Shown: positions 1 through 10,475 of the stretch, one piece after another
Layout of the letters: every line of letters starts with the position of its first letter
Numbering within the stretch: the first letter of the stretch is position 1
Made by a program: the position numbers and the translations under genes
The notes under the pieces: model-generated
Seen by the model: the letters and a program-made list of their open reading frames with translations, nothing else
The model's database searches: none
What the model was told of the DNA's origin: nothing
Assembly (NCBI GenBank): GCA_016201105.1
Contig: JACQDN010000031.1
Coordinates: 19,111 to 83,110, forward strand
Origin: Pseudomonadota bacterium
GTDB taxonomy: Bacteria > Pseudomonadota > Alphaproteobacteria > Micropepsales > Micropepsaceae
Direction: 5' to 3'
Length of the DNA: 64,000 nucleotides

Positions 1-1405
1 CGAAGGACGCGACAACGCCTTTCTGCTGGAAAGCGTGCAAGGCGGCGAAACGCGCGGGCGCTATTCCATCATCGGACTTAAGCCCGATCTCATCTGGCGC
101 TGCCGCGAGGGCAAAGCGGAGATCAACCGCAACGCGCGCGCCAATCCCGGCGCGTTTATGCCGGCCGATAATACGGAGCGCCCGCTCGAGTCCTTGCGCA
201 CGCTGGTGAACGCGACGCGCATGGATTTGCCCCCCGCCCTGCCGCCCATGGCAGCCGGCCTGTTCGGCTATCTCGGCTACGACATGGTGCGTTTCATCGA
301 GAAGCTCGGGCCGCCGCCGCCCGATCCGCTCAACCTGCCCGACGCCATTTTGTTGCGCCCGACGATCGTGGCCATTTTCGACAACATCCGCGACGAGATC
401 ACGGTGGTATCCCCGGTTTGGCCGGAAGCGGGCGTCGATGCACGCGCCGCTTATGCGCGTGGCTCGGAACGGCTGATGGATGCCATCGGCGACATCGAGC
501 GGCCTGCGCCGGCCGCGGCCCCGCCGCCGGAAAACCTGCCGGCCTTCAGCGCCATCGATTCCAACATCAGCCACGACGACTATCTCGACATCGTGCGCCG
601 CGCCAAGGAATACATTCGCGCAGGCGATGTCTTTCAGGTCGTGCCGAGCCAGCGATTTCGCAAACCCTTCGCGCTGCCGCCTTTCGCGCTCTACCGCGCG
701 CTGCGCCGCCTCAACCCCTCGCCCTTTCTCTATCACTTGGCGTTTCCCGGATTTTCCATCGTGGGTTCGAGCCCGGAAATCCTGGTGCGCCTGCGCGACG
801 AGGTGGTGACGATCCGTCCCATCGCCGGCACACGCAAGCGCGGCAGCACGGCGGAGGAGGACGAAGCGCTCGGGCACGAATTGATGGAAGATCCCAAGGA
901 GCGCGCCGAACATCTCATGCTGCTCGACCTCGGCCGCAACGACGTGGGCCGCGTTGCCGCCGTCGGCAGCGTCAGGGTCACCGACAGCTTCTTCATCGAG
1001 CGCTACAGCCATGTGATGCACCTGGTCTCCAATGTCGAAGGCAGGATCCGTCCCGGCCTCGATGCCATCGATGCGCTCGCGGCCGGACTTCCCGCAGGCA
1101 CGCTTTCGGGCGCGCCGAAAATCCGCGCCATGCAGATCATCGACGAATTCGAAAGGGAAAAACGCGGCGGGGCCTATGCCGGCGCCGTCGGTTATTTCGC
1201 CGCCAACGGCACCATGGACACCTGCATCGTGCTACGCACGGCGGTGGTCAAAGACGGCATGATGTATGTGCAGGCGGGCGGCGGCGTGGTCGCCGACAGC
1301 GATCCGGAAGCCGAATATCAGGAGACCGTCAGCAAGGCGAAAGCGCTGATGACGGCGGCCGACGAAGCGGTGCGCTACGCTTCAGCCGCGCGGCGCGGGC
1401 AGTGA
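1..1405 (+). CDS. trpE: Anthranilate synthase component I (5' end outside window)
   Basis: Catalyses chorismate plus ammonia to anthranilate, the first committed step of tryptophan synthesis, with TrpG as glutaminase. The reading frame is open to the left edge (E-G-R-D-N-A-F-L-L-E-S), so the N-terminus is cut off; the GTG at 35 is internal. Visible family signatures are LLESVQGGETRGRYSIIG near the start, the chorismate-binding C-terminal half with PIAGTRKRG, HLMLLDLGRNDVGRVA, LPAGTLSGAPKIRAMQIID and the terminal YVQAGGGVVADSDPE block. It is followed by a 146-base gap before trpG, so unlike the rest of the pathway genes here it is not translationally coupled to its partner. Confidence 0.97.
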   Translation, partial: EGRDNAFLLESVQGGETRGRYSIIGLKPDLIWRCREGKAEINRNARANPGAFMPADNTERPLESLRTLVNATRMDLPPALPPMAAGLFGYLGYDMVRFIEKLGPPPPDPLNLPDAILLRPTIVAIFDNIRDEITVVSPVWPEAGVDARAAYARGSERLMDAIGDIERPAPAAAPPPENLPAFSAIDSNISHDDYLDIVRRAKEYIRAGDVFQVVPSQRFRKPFALPPFALYRALRRLNPSPFLYHLAFPGFSIVGSSPEILVRLRDEVVTIRPIAGTRKRGSTAEEDEALGHELMEDPKERAEHLMLLDLGRNDVGRVAAVGSVRVTDSFFIERYSHVMHLVSNVEGRIRPGLDAIDALAAGLPAGTLSGAPKIRAMQIIDEFEREKRGGAYAGAVGYFAANGTMDTCIVLRTAVVKDGMMYVQAGGGVVADSDPEAEYQETVSKAKALMTAADEAVRYASAARRGQ

Positions 1406-1489
1406 GCGAAGGCCACCAGGCGCTTTGGCGAGAGTTCTTCGCTTGTTTTGGGCGAATCAACGGGCCTCGCTCAATGGGCCGATAGGAAA

Positions 1490-1517
1490 CCCGTCCCCGC
1501 ACCTGTCAACGGACGGG
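1490..1517 (+). other. Hairpin in the trpE-trpG gap
   Basis: A perfect 7-bp inverted repeat, CCCGTCC at 1490-1496 and GGACGGG at 1511-1517, encloses a 14-base loop in the 146-base gap between trpE and trpG. There is no T-run after it, so it is not a classical intrinsic terminator; it may punctuate transcription or protect the trpGDC message. The rest of the gap holds no gene that I can see. Confidence 0.4.
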
Positions 1518-1551
1518 GGGCGTGCTAGAAACCGCCCTTCGCGAGGCGAGC

Positions 1552-2142
1552 ATGATCCTGTTGATCGATAATTACGACAGCTTCACCTACAACCTGTTCC
1601 ACTTCCTGTCGGAACTGGGGGCAGAGGTGCGCGTCGTGCGCAACGACGAGGTTTCCGTGGCCGGCGTCAAGGCGATGCGGCCCGAGGGAGTCGTGATTTC
1701 GCCGGGACCCTGTACGCCCAACGAAGCAGGAATCTGTCTCGATCTCATCGCGCAAGCCAAAGGCGATCTGCCGATCCTAGGCGTCTGTCTCGGCCATCAA
1801 GCCATCGGCCAAGCCTATGGCGGCAAGGTCGTGCGCGCGCCGGCGCCGATGCACGGCAAGATCAGCCGCATCCATCACACGGGCAAAAGCGTCTTTCGCG
1901 GATTGAACAACGATTTCGAAGCCACGCGCTATCATTCGCTCACCATCGAGCCCTCCAGCATGCCGAACGCGCTGGAGGTGACGGCCACAACGAAGGACGG
2001 CGTCATCATGGGCGTGATGCACAGGAACCATCCCGTGCACGGCGTGCAATTCCATCCCGAGAGCATCGCCTCCGAACAGGGGCATGCTTTGCTGCAGAAT
2101 TTCCTCAACATCGCGCGCGAGCATGCGCGCGCGCCGGCATGA
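1552..2142 (+). CDS. trpG: Anthranilate synthase component II, glutamine amidotransferase
   Basis: Supplies ammonia from glutamine to TrpE. The 196-residue protein is a class I glutamine amidotransferase: N-terminal MILLIDNYDSFTYNL, oxyanion region ISPGPCTPNEAG, nucleophile Cys79 in GVCLGHQAIGQAYGG, and the His-Glu pair in HGVQFHPESI. The start at 1552 is preferred to the in-frame codon at 1522 because it gives the family N-terminus and has GAGG five bases upstream. The stop overlaps trpD by ATGA, implying translational coupling. It is a free-standing TrpG rather than a TrpE-G fusion. Confidence 0.97.
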   Translation: MILLIDNYDSFTYNLFHFLSELGAEVRVVRNDEVSVAGVKAMRPEGVVISPGPCTPNEAGICLDLIAQAKGDLPILGVCLGHQAIGQAYGGKVVRAPAPMHGKISRIHHTGKSVFRGLNNDFEATRYHSLTIEPSSMPNALEVTATTKDGVIMGVMHRNHPVHGVQFHPESIASEQGHALLQNFLNIAREHARAPA

Positions 2143-3167
2143 GCCGTGAAGATTTCGCGCCTGCTCTAGACTTGGTGTTGAGCGGCAAGACGCTCGACGC
2201 CGAGCAATCCGCGCATGCCTTCGAAGCGATCATGACCGGCCGCGTGCAGGAGAGTGATCTCGCAGACTTCCTGCGCGCCATCGCCAAACGCAATCCGACC
2301 GTACCCGAAATCGTCGGCGCCGCGCGCACGATGCGCGCTCATATGCGCTCGCTTGAGGCGCCCGCCGACGCCATCGATCTCTGCGGCACCGGCGGCGATG
2401 GACACGGCACACTCAATATCTCGACTGCCACCGCGTTCGTCGTGGCGGCTTGCGGCGTTCCAGTCGCCAAGCATGGCAATCGCAGCGCGTCGTCGCGCAC
2501 AGGAACAGCCGACGTCCTCGAAGCTTTGGGCGTCAACATTCAGGTCACACCAGCCGGTGCGGAAGTCTGTCTGCGCGAAGCCGGGCTCTGTTTTCTCTTC
2601 GCGCCCGCCTATCACACCGCGATGAAGCACGTCGCCGCTGTGCGCAAGCAACTGGGCATCCGCACGATCTTCAATCTGCTCGGGCCGCTGTGCAATCCGG
2701 CGAAAGTGAAACGGCAATTGCTGGGCGTCTATGGCCGCGAATGGATCGAACCTTTGGCCCATGTGCTCAAGGAGCTCGGAACGGAGAACGCCTGGGTTGT
2801 GCATGGCAGCGATGGGCTCGACGAATTGACGACGACCGGTGTCACCCACGTCGCCGCGCTGGAAGGCGGCAAAGTTTCACTGCGCGAAATTTCACCGGAA
2901 GAGATCGGTGTGAAGCGTGTTGCGCTGGCCGAGCTTAAAGGCGGTGACGTACAGGAAAATTCGGACGCCTTGCGCGGCCTCCTGAGCGGTGCAAAGGGGG
3001 CCTATCGCGATATCGTGCTGCTGAATGCGGCCGCCTCGCTGGCGATTGCGGACAAGGCCGTCGATTTGAAAACCGGCGCCGCCATGGCTTCCGCGACCCT
3101 CGACAGTGGCCGCGCGAAAGCCGTGCTGGAAAAGCTTATTGTGTGCTCCCAGAGGGCCGCCCCATGA
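2139..3167 (+). CDS. trpD: Anthranilate phosphoribosyltransferase
   Basis: Transfers the phosphoribosyl group of PRPP to anthranilate, the second step of tryptophan synthesis. The 342-residue protein has the normal family length, an N-terminal helical domain, the PRPP-binding glycine loop [40 protein letters not shown], and the phosphate/anthranilate segment with HHVAAVRK-like [21 protein letters not shown]. It overlaps trpG by four bases upstream (ATGA) and trpC downstream in the same manner, so trpG-trpD-trpC are one coupled unit. Confidence 0.97.
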   Translation: MSREDFAPALDLVLSGKTLDAEQSAHAFEAIMTGRVQESDLADFLRAIAKRNPTVPEIVGAARTMRAHMRSLEAPADAIDLCGTGGDGHGTLNISTATAFVVAACGVPVAKHGNRSASSRTGTADVLEALGVNIQVTPAGAEVCLREAGLCFLFAPAYHTAMKHVAAVRKQLGIRTIFNLLGPLCNPAKVKRQLLGVYGREWIEPLAHVLKELGTENAWVVHGSDGLDELTTTGVTHVAALEGGKVSLREISPEEIGVKRVALAELKGGDVQENSDALRGLLSGAKGAYRDIVLLNAAASLAIADKAVDLKTGAAMASATLDSGRAKAVLEKLIVCSQRAAP

Positions 3168-3964
3168 CGATCCTCGACAAGATCGCCATCTACAAGCGCG
3201 AGGAGATCGCGGCGGCGAAAGCGCGCGTGCCGCAAGCTGAAATCGAAAAGCGCGCGGCCGCCGCCGATGCCCCCCGGGGATTTCGCAAAACCTTGCTGGC
3301 TAAGCGCGACAAGAAGCAAACCGGCCTTGTCGCCGAGATCAAGAAGGCGAGCCCCTCCAAAGGCCTCATCCGCGCCGATTTCGACGTGCCGGCCTTGGCG
3401 CGCGCCTATGAGCAAGGCGGGGCTGCGTGCCTTTCGGTTCTCACCGATGTGCCGTCCTTTCAGGGCGCGCCGGAATATCTTTCGGCCGCGCGCCAAGCTT
3501 GTGCCCTGCCCGTCCTGCGCAAGGACTTCATGTTCGAGCCCTATCAGGTGGCAGAAGCGCGCGCTTGGGGCGCGGATTGCATTCTCATCATCCTGGCAAG
3601 CGTGACAGACATCGAAGCGCGCGCGCTGATCGACGAAGCCCGGCGCTGGAACATCGACGTACTTGTTGAAGTCCACGACGACGCCGAACTCGATCGCGCG
3701 CTCAAACTGGGCAGCGACCTAATCGGCATCAACAATCGCGACCTGCACACGTTCCACACCGATCTTGCCGTCACGCTCCACCTTGCCCCGCGCATTCCCA
3801 AGGACATTCTGGTGGTGGCGGAAAGCGGACTTTCGACGCAAGGCGATCTCAAGCGCCTCTCCGATATGGGCGTGACCACATTCCTGATCGGCGAGAGCCT
3901 GATGCGCCATGCCGACGTCGCCGCCGCGACGCGCGCCCTGATTGGCGCTAACATCCGGCCATGA
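3164..3964 (+). CDS. trpC: Indole-3-glycerol phosphate synthase
   Basis: Ring-closes carboxyphenylamino-deoxyribulose phosphate to indole-3-glycerol phosphate. The 266-residue (beta/alpha)8 barrel shows [12 protein letters not shown] with the catalytic lysine, [35 protein letters not shown] and AESGLST. The start at 3164 is chosen over 3143 because [15 protein letters not shown] is the family N-terminus and its ATG forms ATGA with the trpD stop. The gene is monofunctional, not fused to TrpF, and its stop overlaps the moaC start by four bases. Confidence 0.97.
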   Translation: MTILDKIAIYKREEIAAAKARVPQAEIEKRAAAADAPRGFRKTLLAKRDKKQTGLVAEIKKASPSKGLIRADFDVPALARAYEQGGAACLSVLTDVPSFQGAPEYLSAARQACALPVLRKDFMFEPYQVAEARAWGADCILIILASVTDIEARALIDEARRWNIDVLVEVHDDAELDRALKLGSDLIGINNRDLHTFHTDLAVTLHLAPRIPKDILVVAESGLSTQGDLKRLSDMGVTTFLIGESLMRHADVAAATRALIGANIRP

Positions 3965-4746
3965 ACAAGCTTTCGCATCTCGACGAACACGGCGCCGCGC
4001 GCATGGTGGATGTCTCTGCCAAGGAGACAACCGACCGCGAGGCCGTGGCCGAAGCCTTCATCGTGCTCTCGCAAGAGGCTTTCGAGGCCGCGCTCTCGGC
4101 CGACGCACCCAAGGGCGATGTGCTGGCGGCCGCGCGCCTCGCCGGCATCATGGCGGCGAAGAAAACGCCGGATCTCATTCCGCTCTGCCACCAGATCGCG
4201 CTGACGAAAGTGGGCGTGGACTTCGAGCCGGACGCCGAACGCAACGCCTTGCGCATCGTGGCGACGGCAAAGACCTCGGCGCAAACCGGCGTGGAGATGG
4301 AAGCGCTGGTGGCGGCAAGCGTGGCGGCGCTGACGGTCTACGACATGGTCAAGGCCATCGATCACGGCGCGACAATCGAAAATGTCCGGCTGGTGACCAA
4401 GACGGGCGGCAAGAGCGGTACCTACATCGCAACCAAACGCGCTGTTGGCGCTCAACGTCCTAGACCCACGACGCCCCGGGGGCGCGCGGCGCCGGCCACC
4501 TTGATGGGCGAAGTTGCCGGTCCCCGACAGACCGACGGCGCGAAAGAGCGCGAAGCTTTTCGCGCTTTCATGACCAATCATCGCCTGCGCGCCACCGATT
4601 GGGCGAAACAGGCCGGCATTCCCGCCGCACTGATCTACGCCTTCCTTACCGGACGCGCGCGCTCTCTTCCCGCCGACGCGGCTGAGAAACTTGCGCGCGC
4701 CGCGCGGGTACGCATCGAAGACCTATTCGGCAAAGGCCGGAGATGA
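3961..4746 (+). CDS. moaC: Cyclic pyranopterin monophosphate synthase MoaC with C-terminal HTH-like extension
   Basis: MoaC converts the MoaA product to cyclic pyranopterin monophosphate in molybdenum cofactor synthesis. Residues 1-160 are canonical: [43 protein letters not shown] with the conserved His, [21 protein letters not shown] with the Asp-Lys of DMVKAI, and [10 protein letters not shown], where the family normally ends. Here the frame continues about 100 residues: a basic Pro/Arg-rich linker (about 160-195), then [20 protein letters not shown] and following residues, which read as a lambda-repressor-like helix-turn-helix ([33 protein letters not shown]). The frame is unbroken and its stop overlaps moeA by ATGA, so the extension is real coding sequence. 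The role of the extension is unknown. Confidence 0.93.
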   Translation: MNKLSHLDEHGAARMVDVSAKETTDREAVAEAFIVLSQEAFEAALSADAPKGDVLAAARLAGIMAAKKTPDLIPLCHQIALTKVGVDFEPDAERNALRIVATAKTSAQTGVEMEALVAASVAALTVYDMVKAIDHGATIENVRLVTKTGGKSGTYIATKRAVGAQRPRPTTPRGRAAPATLMGEVAGPRQTDGAKEREAFRAFMTNHRLRATDWAKQAGIPAALIYAFLTGRARSLPADAAEKLARAARVRIEDLFGKGRR

Positions 4747-5939
4747 TTTCCGTCGACGAAGCCGTTCAGCGCATCACCGCGGCCTTCGCAGCGGTGCAAA
4801 GCGAGACGGTGGGAATCGCGCAAGCGGCCGGCCGCGTGCTCGCGAAGGATGCGTACGCCCGCGCGATGCAACCGCCCTTCCCGGTCTCTTCGATGGACGG
4901 CTACGCGGTGCGTGCGAGCGACGTCGCCAAAGTCCCGGCGACATTGCGCGTGACCGGTTCGGCGCCTGCCGGACATCCGTTCGGCGGGAAAGTCGGCGCG
5001 GGCGAAGCGGTGCGCATCTTTACCGGCGGTGTGGTGCCCGAGGGCGCCGATGCCATCGTCATTCAGGAGGATACCGAGACGAGCGGCGGCAACGTCATCA
5101 TCAAGGAATCCTCGAAGCTTGGCCGTCACATCCGCGTCGCCGGATTGGATTTCAAACCGGGCGACGTGCTTGCGGCGGCAGGAAAGCGGCTTTCAGCGCG
5201 CGATGTCAGCCTTCTGGCGGCGGGCGACGTTGCGGAAGTCTGCGCGCGCCGAAAACCGCTCGTGGCCGTAGCGGCGACAGGCGATGAGCTTTCCCGGCCC
5301 GGCGAACCGCGCAAGCCGGGCGGCATCGTCGCTTCGACCGGCTATGGCCTGAGCGCGCTCATCGAAAAATGGGGCGGCACGCCGATCGACCTCGGCATTC
5401 TTCCGGACAAAGTGGAAGAGATCGCGCGGCTGCCGAAACTCGCGGCGGGCGCCGATCTCATCGTGACCTTGGGCGGCGCCTCGGTCGGCGAGCACGATCT
5501 GGTTCAGCGCGCGCTCGGCCCTGAAGGTTTCGAACTCGATTTCTGGAAGATCGCGATGCGCCCGGGAAAACCGCTGATCTTCGGACGGCTGGGGAAAATT
5601 CCGTTGCTCGGGTTACCGGGCAATCCGGTGTCGAGTTTCGTCTGCGCGGTTTTGTTTCTGCGCCCCGCCATCGCCGCGTTGCTCGGGACCGAGATGCGCA
5701 CAGATATCCTTTCTGTCCGCGCGGCGAGAGATATCGCCGCAAACGACAAGCGCCAGGACTACATGCGCGCGCGCCTTGAAATCCGCGACGGCGAAATCTG
5801 GGCCGAGCCTTTCGCCGTTCAGGATTCCTCGATGCAGCGCGCGCTCGCCGAAGCCGATGCACTCATCATCCGCAAGCCGAATGCGCCGGCCGTGAAAGCG
5901 AGCGGGCGTGTGGATGTTCTTCACTTGGGCGACATCTGA
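4743..5939 (+). CDS. moeA: Molybdopterin molybdenumtransferase
   Basis: Inserts molybdate into adenylylated molybdopterin to finish the cofactor. At 398 residues it has the usual MoeA length and blocks: PPFPVSSMDGYAVRASD near the N-terminus, RIFTGGVVPEGADAIVIQED, the MoCF-binding domain with VAVAATGDELSRPG, LIVTLGGASVGEHDLV, MRPGKPLIFGRL and LLGLPGNPVSSFVC, and a C-terminal barrel. It is the last gene of the trpGDC-moaC-moeA overlapping run; the gap to lexA contains the lexA promoter. Confidence 0.97.
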   Translation: MISVDEAVQRITAAFAAVQSETVGIAQAAGRVLAKDAYARAMQPPFPVSSMDGYAVRASDVAKVPATLRVTGSAPAGHPFGGKVGAGEAVRIFTGGVVPEGADAIVIQEDTETSGGNVIIKESSKLGRHIRVAGLDFKPGDVLAAAGKRLSARDVSLLAAGDVAEVCARRKPLVAVAATGDELSRPGEPRKPGGIVASTGYGLSALIEKWGGTPIDLGILPDKVEEIARLPKLAAGADLIVTLGGASVGEHDLVQRALGPEGFELDFWKIAMRPGKPLIFGRLGKIPLLGLPGNPVSSFVCAVLFLRPAIAALLGTEMRTDILSVRAARDIAANDKRQDYMRARLEIRDGEIWAEPFAVQDSSMQRALAEADALIIRKPNAPAVKASGRVDVLHLGDI

Positions 5940-5973
5940 TCTCGCGTCTGCGCCTCGCCCCAGATTTTGTGCA

Positions 5974-6002
5974 TTGACCCCCCTGGAGAACTAAAGTAGA
6001 AC
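5974..6002 (+). promoter_or_regulatory. lexA promoter with overlapping LexA operator (SOS box)
   Basis: A perfect alphaproteobacterial SOS box, GAAC-TAAAGTA-GAAC, occupies 5988-6002. A -35-like TTGACC (5974-5979) and, 17 bases later, a -10-like TAGAAC (5997-6002) place the operator over the spacer and -10, as expected for autorepression by LexA. The coding start lies 77 bases downstream of the box. Confidence 0.85.
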
Positions 6003-6078
6003 GATTCTCCATGTTTCGGCTTTGTTCAGGCTGCTTCGGGCGGCCGGATTCGAGCCTAAACCCCAAGGGAGACATGGC

Positions 6079-6822
6079 ATGCTGACCCGCAAACAGTACG
6101 AACTCCTCATGTTCATCCATGAGCGCGTGCGGGAGAGCGGTATTCCCCCCTCCTTCGACGAAATGAAGGACGCGCTGGATTTGAAGTCCAAATCCGGCAT
6201 TCACCGCCTCATCACGGCGCTGGAAGAGCGCGGCTATCTTAGGCGCATGGAAAAGCGCGCCCGTGCGCTCGAGATCCTCAAATTGCCGGAGAACATGTCC
6301 GACACCCAGCGCCCTGCCACGACACGCAGCCAAGCCCAGAGGCTGGTCCATCCCCCTGGCGCCCGCGCCCCGCGCGGCGACACCCGCATCCCCGCCGATA
6401 CACGAGGCGGCACAACGCGGCGCGGCGGCGACGGCGAAAGCTCGGTCGGTGTTCCCATCCTGGGCCGCATCGCGGCCGGCACGCCCATCGAGGCGCTGCA
6501 GAACAAGGTCGGCGAAATGCCGGTGCCCGGCAGCATGATCGGCCGCGGCGATCACTATGCCCTGGAAGTGACCGGGGATTCGATGATCAATGCCGGCATT
6601 CTGGACGGCGACACCGTGGTCATCCAGCAGATCGACACTGCCAACACCGGCGACATCGTGGTGGCCCTCGTCGACAATGCCGAAGCAACCTTGAAGCGGT
6701 TGCGCCGGCGCGGCGATTCCATTGCGCTGGAAGCGGCGAACCCCGCTTATGAAACGCGGCTCTACGGCGCAGACCGCGTGCGCATCCAAGGCAAGCTCGT
6801 CGGCCTCATTCGCCGCTACTGA
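6079..6822 (+). CDS. lexA: LexA repressor (SOS regulator)
   Basis: Repressor of the DNA-damage regulon that self-cleaves when stimulated by RecA filament. The 247-residue protein has an N-terminal winged helix ([38 protein letters not shown]), a long low-complexity linker of about 45 residues (about 75-120, rich in Arg, Thr, Pro, Gly), and the S24 latent protease: cleavage site Ala133-Gly134 in [11 protein letters not shown], Ser168 in [13 protein letters not shown] and Lys206 in ATLKRL. The start at 6079 gives the family N-terminus; the upstream in-frame codon at 6022 does not. It runs convergently into comEC, with 7 bases of overlap. The linker is longer than in E. coli LexA (about 202 residues in total). 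Confidence 0.97.
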   Translation: MLTRKQYELLMFIHERVRESGIPPSFDEMKDALDLKSKSGIHRLITALEERGYLRRMEKRARALEILKLPENMSDTQRPATTRSQAQRLVHPPGARAPRGDTRIPADTRGGTTRRGGDGESSVGVPILGRIAAGTPIEALQNKVGEMPVPGSMIGRGDHYALEVTGDSMINAGILDGDTVVIQQIDTANTGDIVVALVDNAEATLKRLRRRGDSIALEAANPAYETRLYGADRVRIQGKLVGLIRRY

Positions 6823-8999
6823 TCCGGTTTCGACTTTCGACTCCACGGCCGCTCGCCACGCGCGGCTTGCGCGGTTTCGACGCGGAGATCGCCGCCAAGC
6901 CACACGGCAGTCGCGCCGTTTGTCGCCAAATCGAAACGGTCGATGATCAGGCGCGGACCGTTGCAGCGATCCCGTACCGCAACGGCGCTGACGACGATGG
7001 CGACGCGGGAGCAGTCTTCGCTGAGCGCGTCGTCGCGGGTCACGGCGGCAACGAGGTCGCCGGACTGCGCTTTGGCGATGCAACCGTTGTCGTCGCAGCG
7101 CACGCCTTCCTGGGGTTTGCCGACGGCATCGAACGGATCGCGCGAATCGCCGTCGCGCTTCAGCCAGTTTTCGGCGGCATAGTCGTCAGTGGGCTCGCGC
7201 AGGAAGGCGAGCCGGCCGTCCGCGATGCGCACCGCAACCGTTTTGGCATCTTGCGAGATCAGAAGATCGGGCGGACGCGTCAGCAAGGCGCCGATGACGG
7301 CGATGGCCACGGGCGCCAAGCCGAGCCAGCGCCATTCCTTGCGCCAAAGCGCGATCCACAGTCCACCGGCGGCCGCCGCGATCACGGCCCAAGCCGGCCA
7401 CACCGGAACGACAGAGGCCGCACCCGGCAGCTGCGCCACCCACTGGGCAATCGCCAGCATGAGGCCGACACCTTTGCCCATCACGATCAACGGCAAACGG
7501 TCGAGCCCGAACGGCATCAGGATCATGGCCACGGTGGCCGCCGGCATGATGACGATGCCGATGACCGGCTCGGCCAGGAGATTTCCGAGCAATCCGAATT
7601 GGGAGGCGCGATCGAAGTGGAAGATCGCGAACGGCGCGGTCGCTAGCGTCGCGACAATGCTGGTGACGATACCCGCCAAAACATAGAACCCGATCTTCGC
7701 AAAGATCGTCCGGGGCAACCCGCTTTCGCGTCTCGCCTGTCGCGCCCGCTGCCACTCGGCGAGCGCAATGAGACCAATCACCGATGCGAAGGACATTTCG
7801 AAACCGGGGTCCACCAGACTCTCGGGGGCGAAGAGAAGAATGAGCGCCGCGGCCAGCGCGACCGAGCGCATCGATATCGCGGGCCGGTCGACCAGGATCG
7901 CCGTGAACATCATGAAAAGCATGATGTAGGAGCGTTCCGGAGGCGCACCCATCCCGCTGACGATGAGATAGAACGTGGCGCCTAACAGCGCAGCAGCAGC
8001 CGCCCACTTTTTGATGGGATAGTTGAGGGCGATGGCCGGAACAAGCGCGAGCAAGGCACGCACGATCCAGAAGAAGAACCCTCCGGCCAGCGCCAAATGC
8101 AGGCCCGAGATCGAAAGGACGTGAGCAAGACCGGAATCGCGGAAGGCGTCCTGTGCATCCTGGCTGATGGCACCGCGTTCGCCGGTAATAAGAGCGGCCG
8201 AAATCGCTCCGTTCTCGCCCGGGATCACCGAGGCGATGCGCGCCGTCATCGCGTCGCGAAGGTCTTGGACTTGGGCGGACAGTTCTTCACGCCAGGTGTT
8301 CGGCCGGGGTGGCGCAATCGCGCGCGGTTTGCCGTAGACATAACCAACCGCGCCGATCTGTTCGAAAAAAGCCCAGCGCGCGAAATCGTAGTCCGCCGGC
8401 GCGGAAGGTTCAGGCGGAGGAAGCAGCACGGCCGTCACCTGCACCCAGGTGCCCGGCACGAGCGGCTCGGTGCCGTAGCGTTGCGAAATGCGAATTCGTG
8501 CCGGCGTCCGGTCAGCGGCCAATCGCGCGATGGACAGATTGGACAGCATCATGCGCGTGCCCTCGCCGTGCGCTTCGGCATTTTCGATGCGCCCTTCGAT
8601 CGGTACCGGTCCGATGCGGTAGGAAAGGACCGGCGCGTCGAGCGTGTCTGTTCTCAATTTCGCGACTGAGAAGCCGATCAGCGACGCGGCCAGCAACCCC
8701 AGAAACAGCCGGGGCCACGGTCGGTCGCTTCCCGCCGCGGCGATGGCGATAAGGAGGCCCGCAAATCCGAGCGGGGCAGCAAGCAAAAACGTCGGCTCGA
8801 CTGGCAAAAGGAAATAGAGACCGATGCCGGCGGCGAGCGCTGCAGGAAGCCACAGCGCCCAGCGGTCGCGTTCCTTCAGCACAGCCTCACGCAAACCCGA
8901 AAGCGTGAGTGTGGCGGGCCACGAAAGAACCGGCGGGCGAAACCGCCGCAGCGATGGAAACGGGCCTACCCCCACGTTACCGACTTTGCTAGACGCCAT
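6816..8999 (-). CDS. comEC: ComEC/Rec2-family DNA uptake channel protein
   Basis: Inner-membrane protein of the family that moves single-stranded DNA into the cytoplasm in competent bacteria. The 727-residue protein has N-terminal membrane helices ([37 protein letters not shown]), a soluble OB-like DUF4131 region ([18 protein letters not shown]), the ComEC core with [11 protein letters not shown] and the hallmark [19 protein letters not shown], about eight further helices, and a C-terminal soluble part that lacks the zinc-binding HxHxDH motif of a full metallo-beta-lactamase domain. The start lies only 25 bases from the divergent gltX start, so the true start may be further downstream. No other competence genes are visible. 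Confidence 0.9.
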   Translation of the reverse strand: MASSKVGNVGVGPFPSLRRFRPPVLSWPATLTLSGLREAVLKERDRWALWLPAALAAGIGLYFLLPVEPTFLLAAPLGFAGLLIAIAAAGSDRPWPRLFLGLLAASLIGFSVAKLRTDTLDAPVLSYRIGPVPIEGRIENAEAHGEGTRMMLSNLSIARLAADRTPARIRISQRYGTEPLVPGTWVQVTAVLLPPPEPSAPADYDFARWAFFEQIGAVGYVYGKPRAIAPPRPNTWREELSAQVQDLRDAMTARIASVIPGENGAISAALITGERGAISQDAQDAFRDSGLAHVLSISGLHLALAGGFFFWIVRALLALVPAIALNYPIKKWAAAAALLGATFYLIVSGMGAPPERSYIMLFMMFTAILVDRPAISMRSVALAAALILLFAPESLVDPGFEMSFASVIGLIALAEWQRARQARRESGLPRTIFAKIGFYVLAGIVTSIVATLATAPFAIFHFDRASQFGLLGNLLAEPVIGIVIMPAATVAMILMPFGLDRLPLIVMGKGVGLMLAIAQWVAQLPGAASVVPVWPAWAVIAAAAGGLWIALWRKEWRWLGLAPVAIAVIGALLTRPPDLLISQDAKTVAVRIADGRLAFLREPTDDYAAENWLKRDGDSRDPFDAVGKPQEGVRCDDNGCIAKAQSGDLVAAVTRDDALSEDCSRVAIVVSAVAVRDRCNGPRLIIDRFDLATNGATAVWLGGDLRVETAQAARGERPWSRKSKPDQ

Positions 9000-9024
9000 C
9001 GCTCCCGGGTCCTATCAGAGCACT

Positions 9025-10437
9025 ATGTCCAACGAGAAGAAACCCGTCCTGCGCTTTGCGCCCTCGCCCACCGGATATCTCCATATCGGCGGCGCCCGCA
9101 CGGCCCTGTTCAACTGGCTCTATGCGCGCCACACCGGCGGCACCTTCCTGCTGCGCATCGAAGACACCGACCGAGCGCGCTCCACCCCTGAAGCGATCGA
9201 AGCGATCCTCCTGGGCATGGACTGGCTTGGGCTCAATTGGGACGGCCAGACCATCTATCAGTTTGCCCGCGCCGGACGGCACCGCGAGATCGCCGAGCAA
9301 TTGCTGCGCGAGGGCAAGGCCTATCGCTGCTACGCGACCGCCGAAGAGCTGGAAGAGATGCGCGCCAAGCAGCGCGCCGAAGGAAAGCCCGTGCGCTATG
9401 ACGGACGCTGGCGCGACAAAGCGCCCGGTCCGGCCGAGGACGGCAAGCCTTACGTCATCCGCCTGCGCGCGCCGCAAACCGGCGAGACCATCGTGCACGA
9501 CGCGGTGCAAGGCGACGTGCGCTTCGGCAACGATCGGCTCGACGACATGATCCTGCTGCGCTCGGACGGCACGCCTACCTATATGCTTGCCGTCGTGGTG
9601 GACGATTTCGACATGGGGGTGACGCATGTCATCCGCGGTGACGATCATCTGAACAACGCCGCGCGCCAGTTGCAGATCGTCCAGGCGATGGGCTGGCCGG
9701 TGCCGGTGTACGGCCATTTGCCGCTCATCCACGGCCCCGATGGCGCCAAGCTTTCAAAGCGCCATGGCGCGCTTTCCGTCGATGCCTATCGCGATATGGG
9801 ATATTTGCCGGAAACGATGAGAAACTACCTGCTGCGGCTCGGCTGGAGCCACGGCAACGACGAGATCATCTCCACCGAGCAAGCGATCGTCTGGTTCAAT
9901 CTCGAAAATATCGGGCGCAGTCCCTCGCGCATGGATTTCAAGAAGCTCGACAATCTCAACGGCCACTACATCCGCGCGATGGACGATGGAGCCTTGGCGG
10001 ATATCGTTCTTCAGCACCTTGGGCGGCAAAATCCACCGGTGCTGTTGGATGCAGAAAAGAAAGCACGATTGATATCCGCCATGCCGGGCTTGAAAGAGCG
10101 TGCGAAGACGGTCCTCGAACTCGCGCAGGCCGCCGAGTTTCTCTACACGGACGGACCGCGCACGCTGGACGATCAGGCCGCCAAGCTCCTCACCGGCGAG
10201 GCCAAGGCCGCCATCGCGGCACTGATCGACACTTTCGGCTCCACGCAGTGGACGGCCACCAACCTGGAAGAAAAAGTGCGCGCCTTCGCCGAGGCCCAGG
10301 GCCTGAAACTCGGCCAAGCGGCGCAACCGTTGCGCGCCGCGCTCACGGGAAAGACGACCTCGCCTCCGGTATTTCAGGTTCTGGAAGTCTTGGGCCGGGA
10401 AGAGTCCCTTATTCGTTTAAGGGCTTGGGCTGGGTGA
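9025..10437 (+). CDS. gltX: Glutamyl-tRNA synthetase
   Basis: Charges tRNA with glutamate; class I synthetase of 470 residues. The catalytic fold shows [20 protein letters not shown] (HIGH-type motif at residues 20-23), [26 protein letters not shown] and the KMSKS-type loop [10 protein letters not shown] at about residue 242, followed by the helical anticodon-binding domain. The start at 9025 is chosen because [20 protein letters not shown] is the family N-terminus. Many alphaproteobacteria have two GltX paralogues, and whether this one is discriminating cannot be read from sequence alone. Confidence 0.97.
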   Translation: MSNEKKPVLRFAPSPTGYLHIGGARTALFNWLYARHTGGTFLLRIEDTDRARSTPEAIEAILLGMDWLGLNWDGQTIYQFARAGRHREIAEQLLREGKAYRCYATAEELEEMRAKQRAEGKPVRYDGRWRDKAPGPAEDGKPYVIRLRAPQTGETIVHDAVQGDVRFGNDRLDDMILLRSDGTPTYMLAVVVDDFDMGVTHVIRGDDHLNNAARQLQIVQAMGWPVPVYGHLPLIHGPDGAKLSKRHGALSVDAYRDMGYLPETMRNYLLRLGWSHGNDEIISTEQAIVWFNLENIGRSPSRMDFKKLDNLNGHYIRAMDDGALADIVLQHLGRQNPPVLLDAEKKARLISAMPGLKERAKTVLELAQAAEFLYTDGPRTLDDQAAKLLTGEAKAAIAALIDTFGSTQWTATNLEEKVRAFAEAQGLKLGQAAQPLRAALTGKTTSPPVFQVLEVLGREESLIRLRAWAG

Positions 10438-10475
10438 AATTGCCGTGAGAAAGGCGGGGAAATCGTGCCAGATAG

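Noticed and set aside
1434..1448. GTTC-N7-GTTT in the trpE-trpG gap, near the LexA box consensus
   Set aside because: The last base of the second half-site is wrong, there is no SOS-type gene downstream, and a single-mismatch hit is expected by chance over 64 kb.
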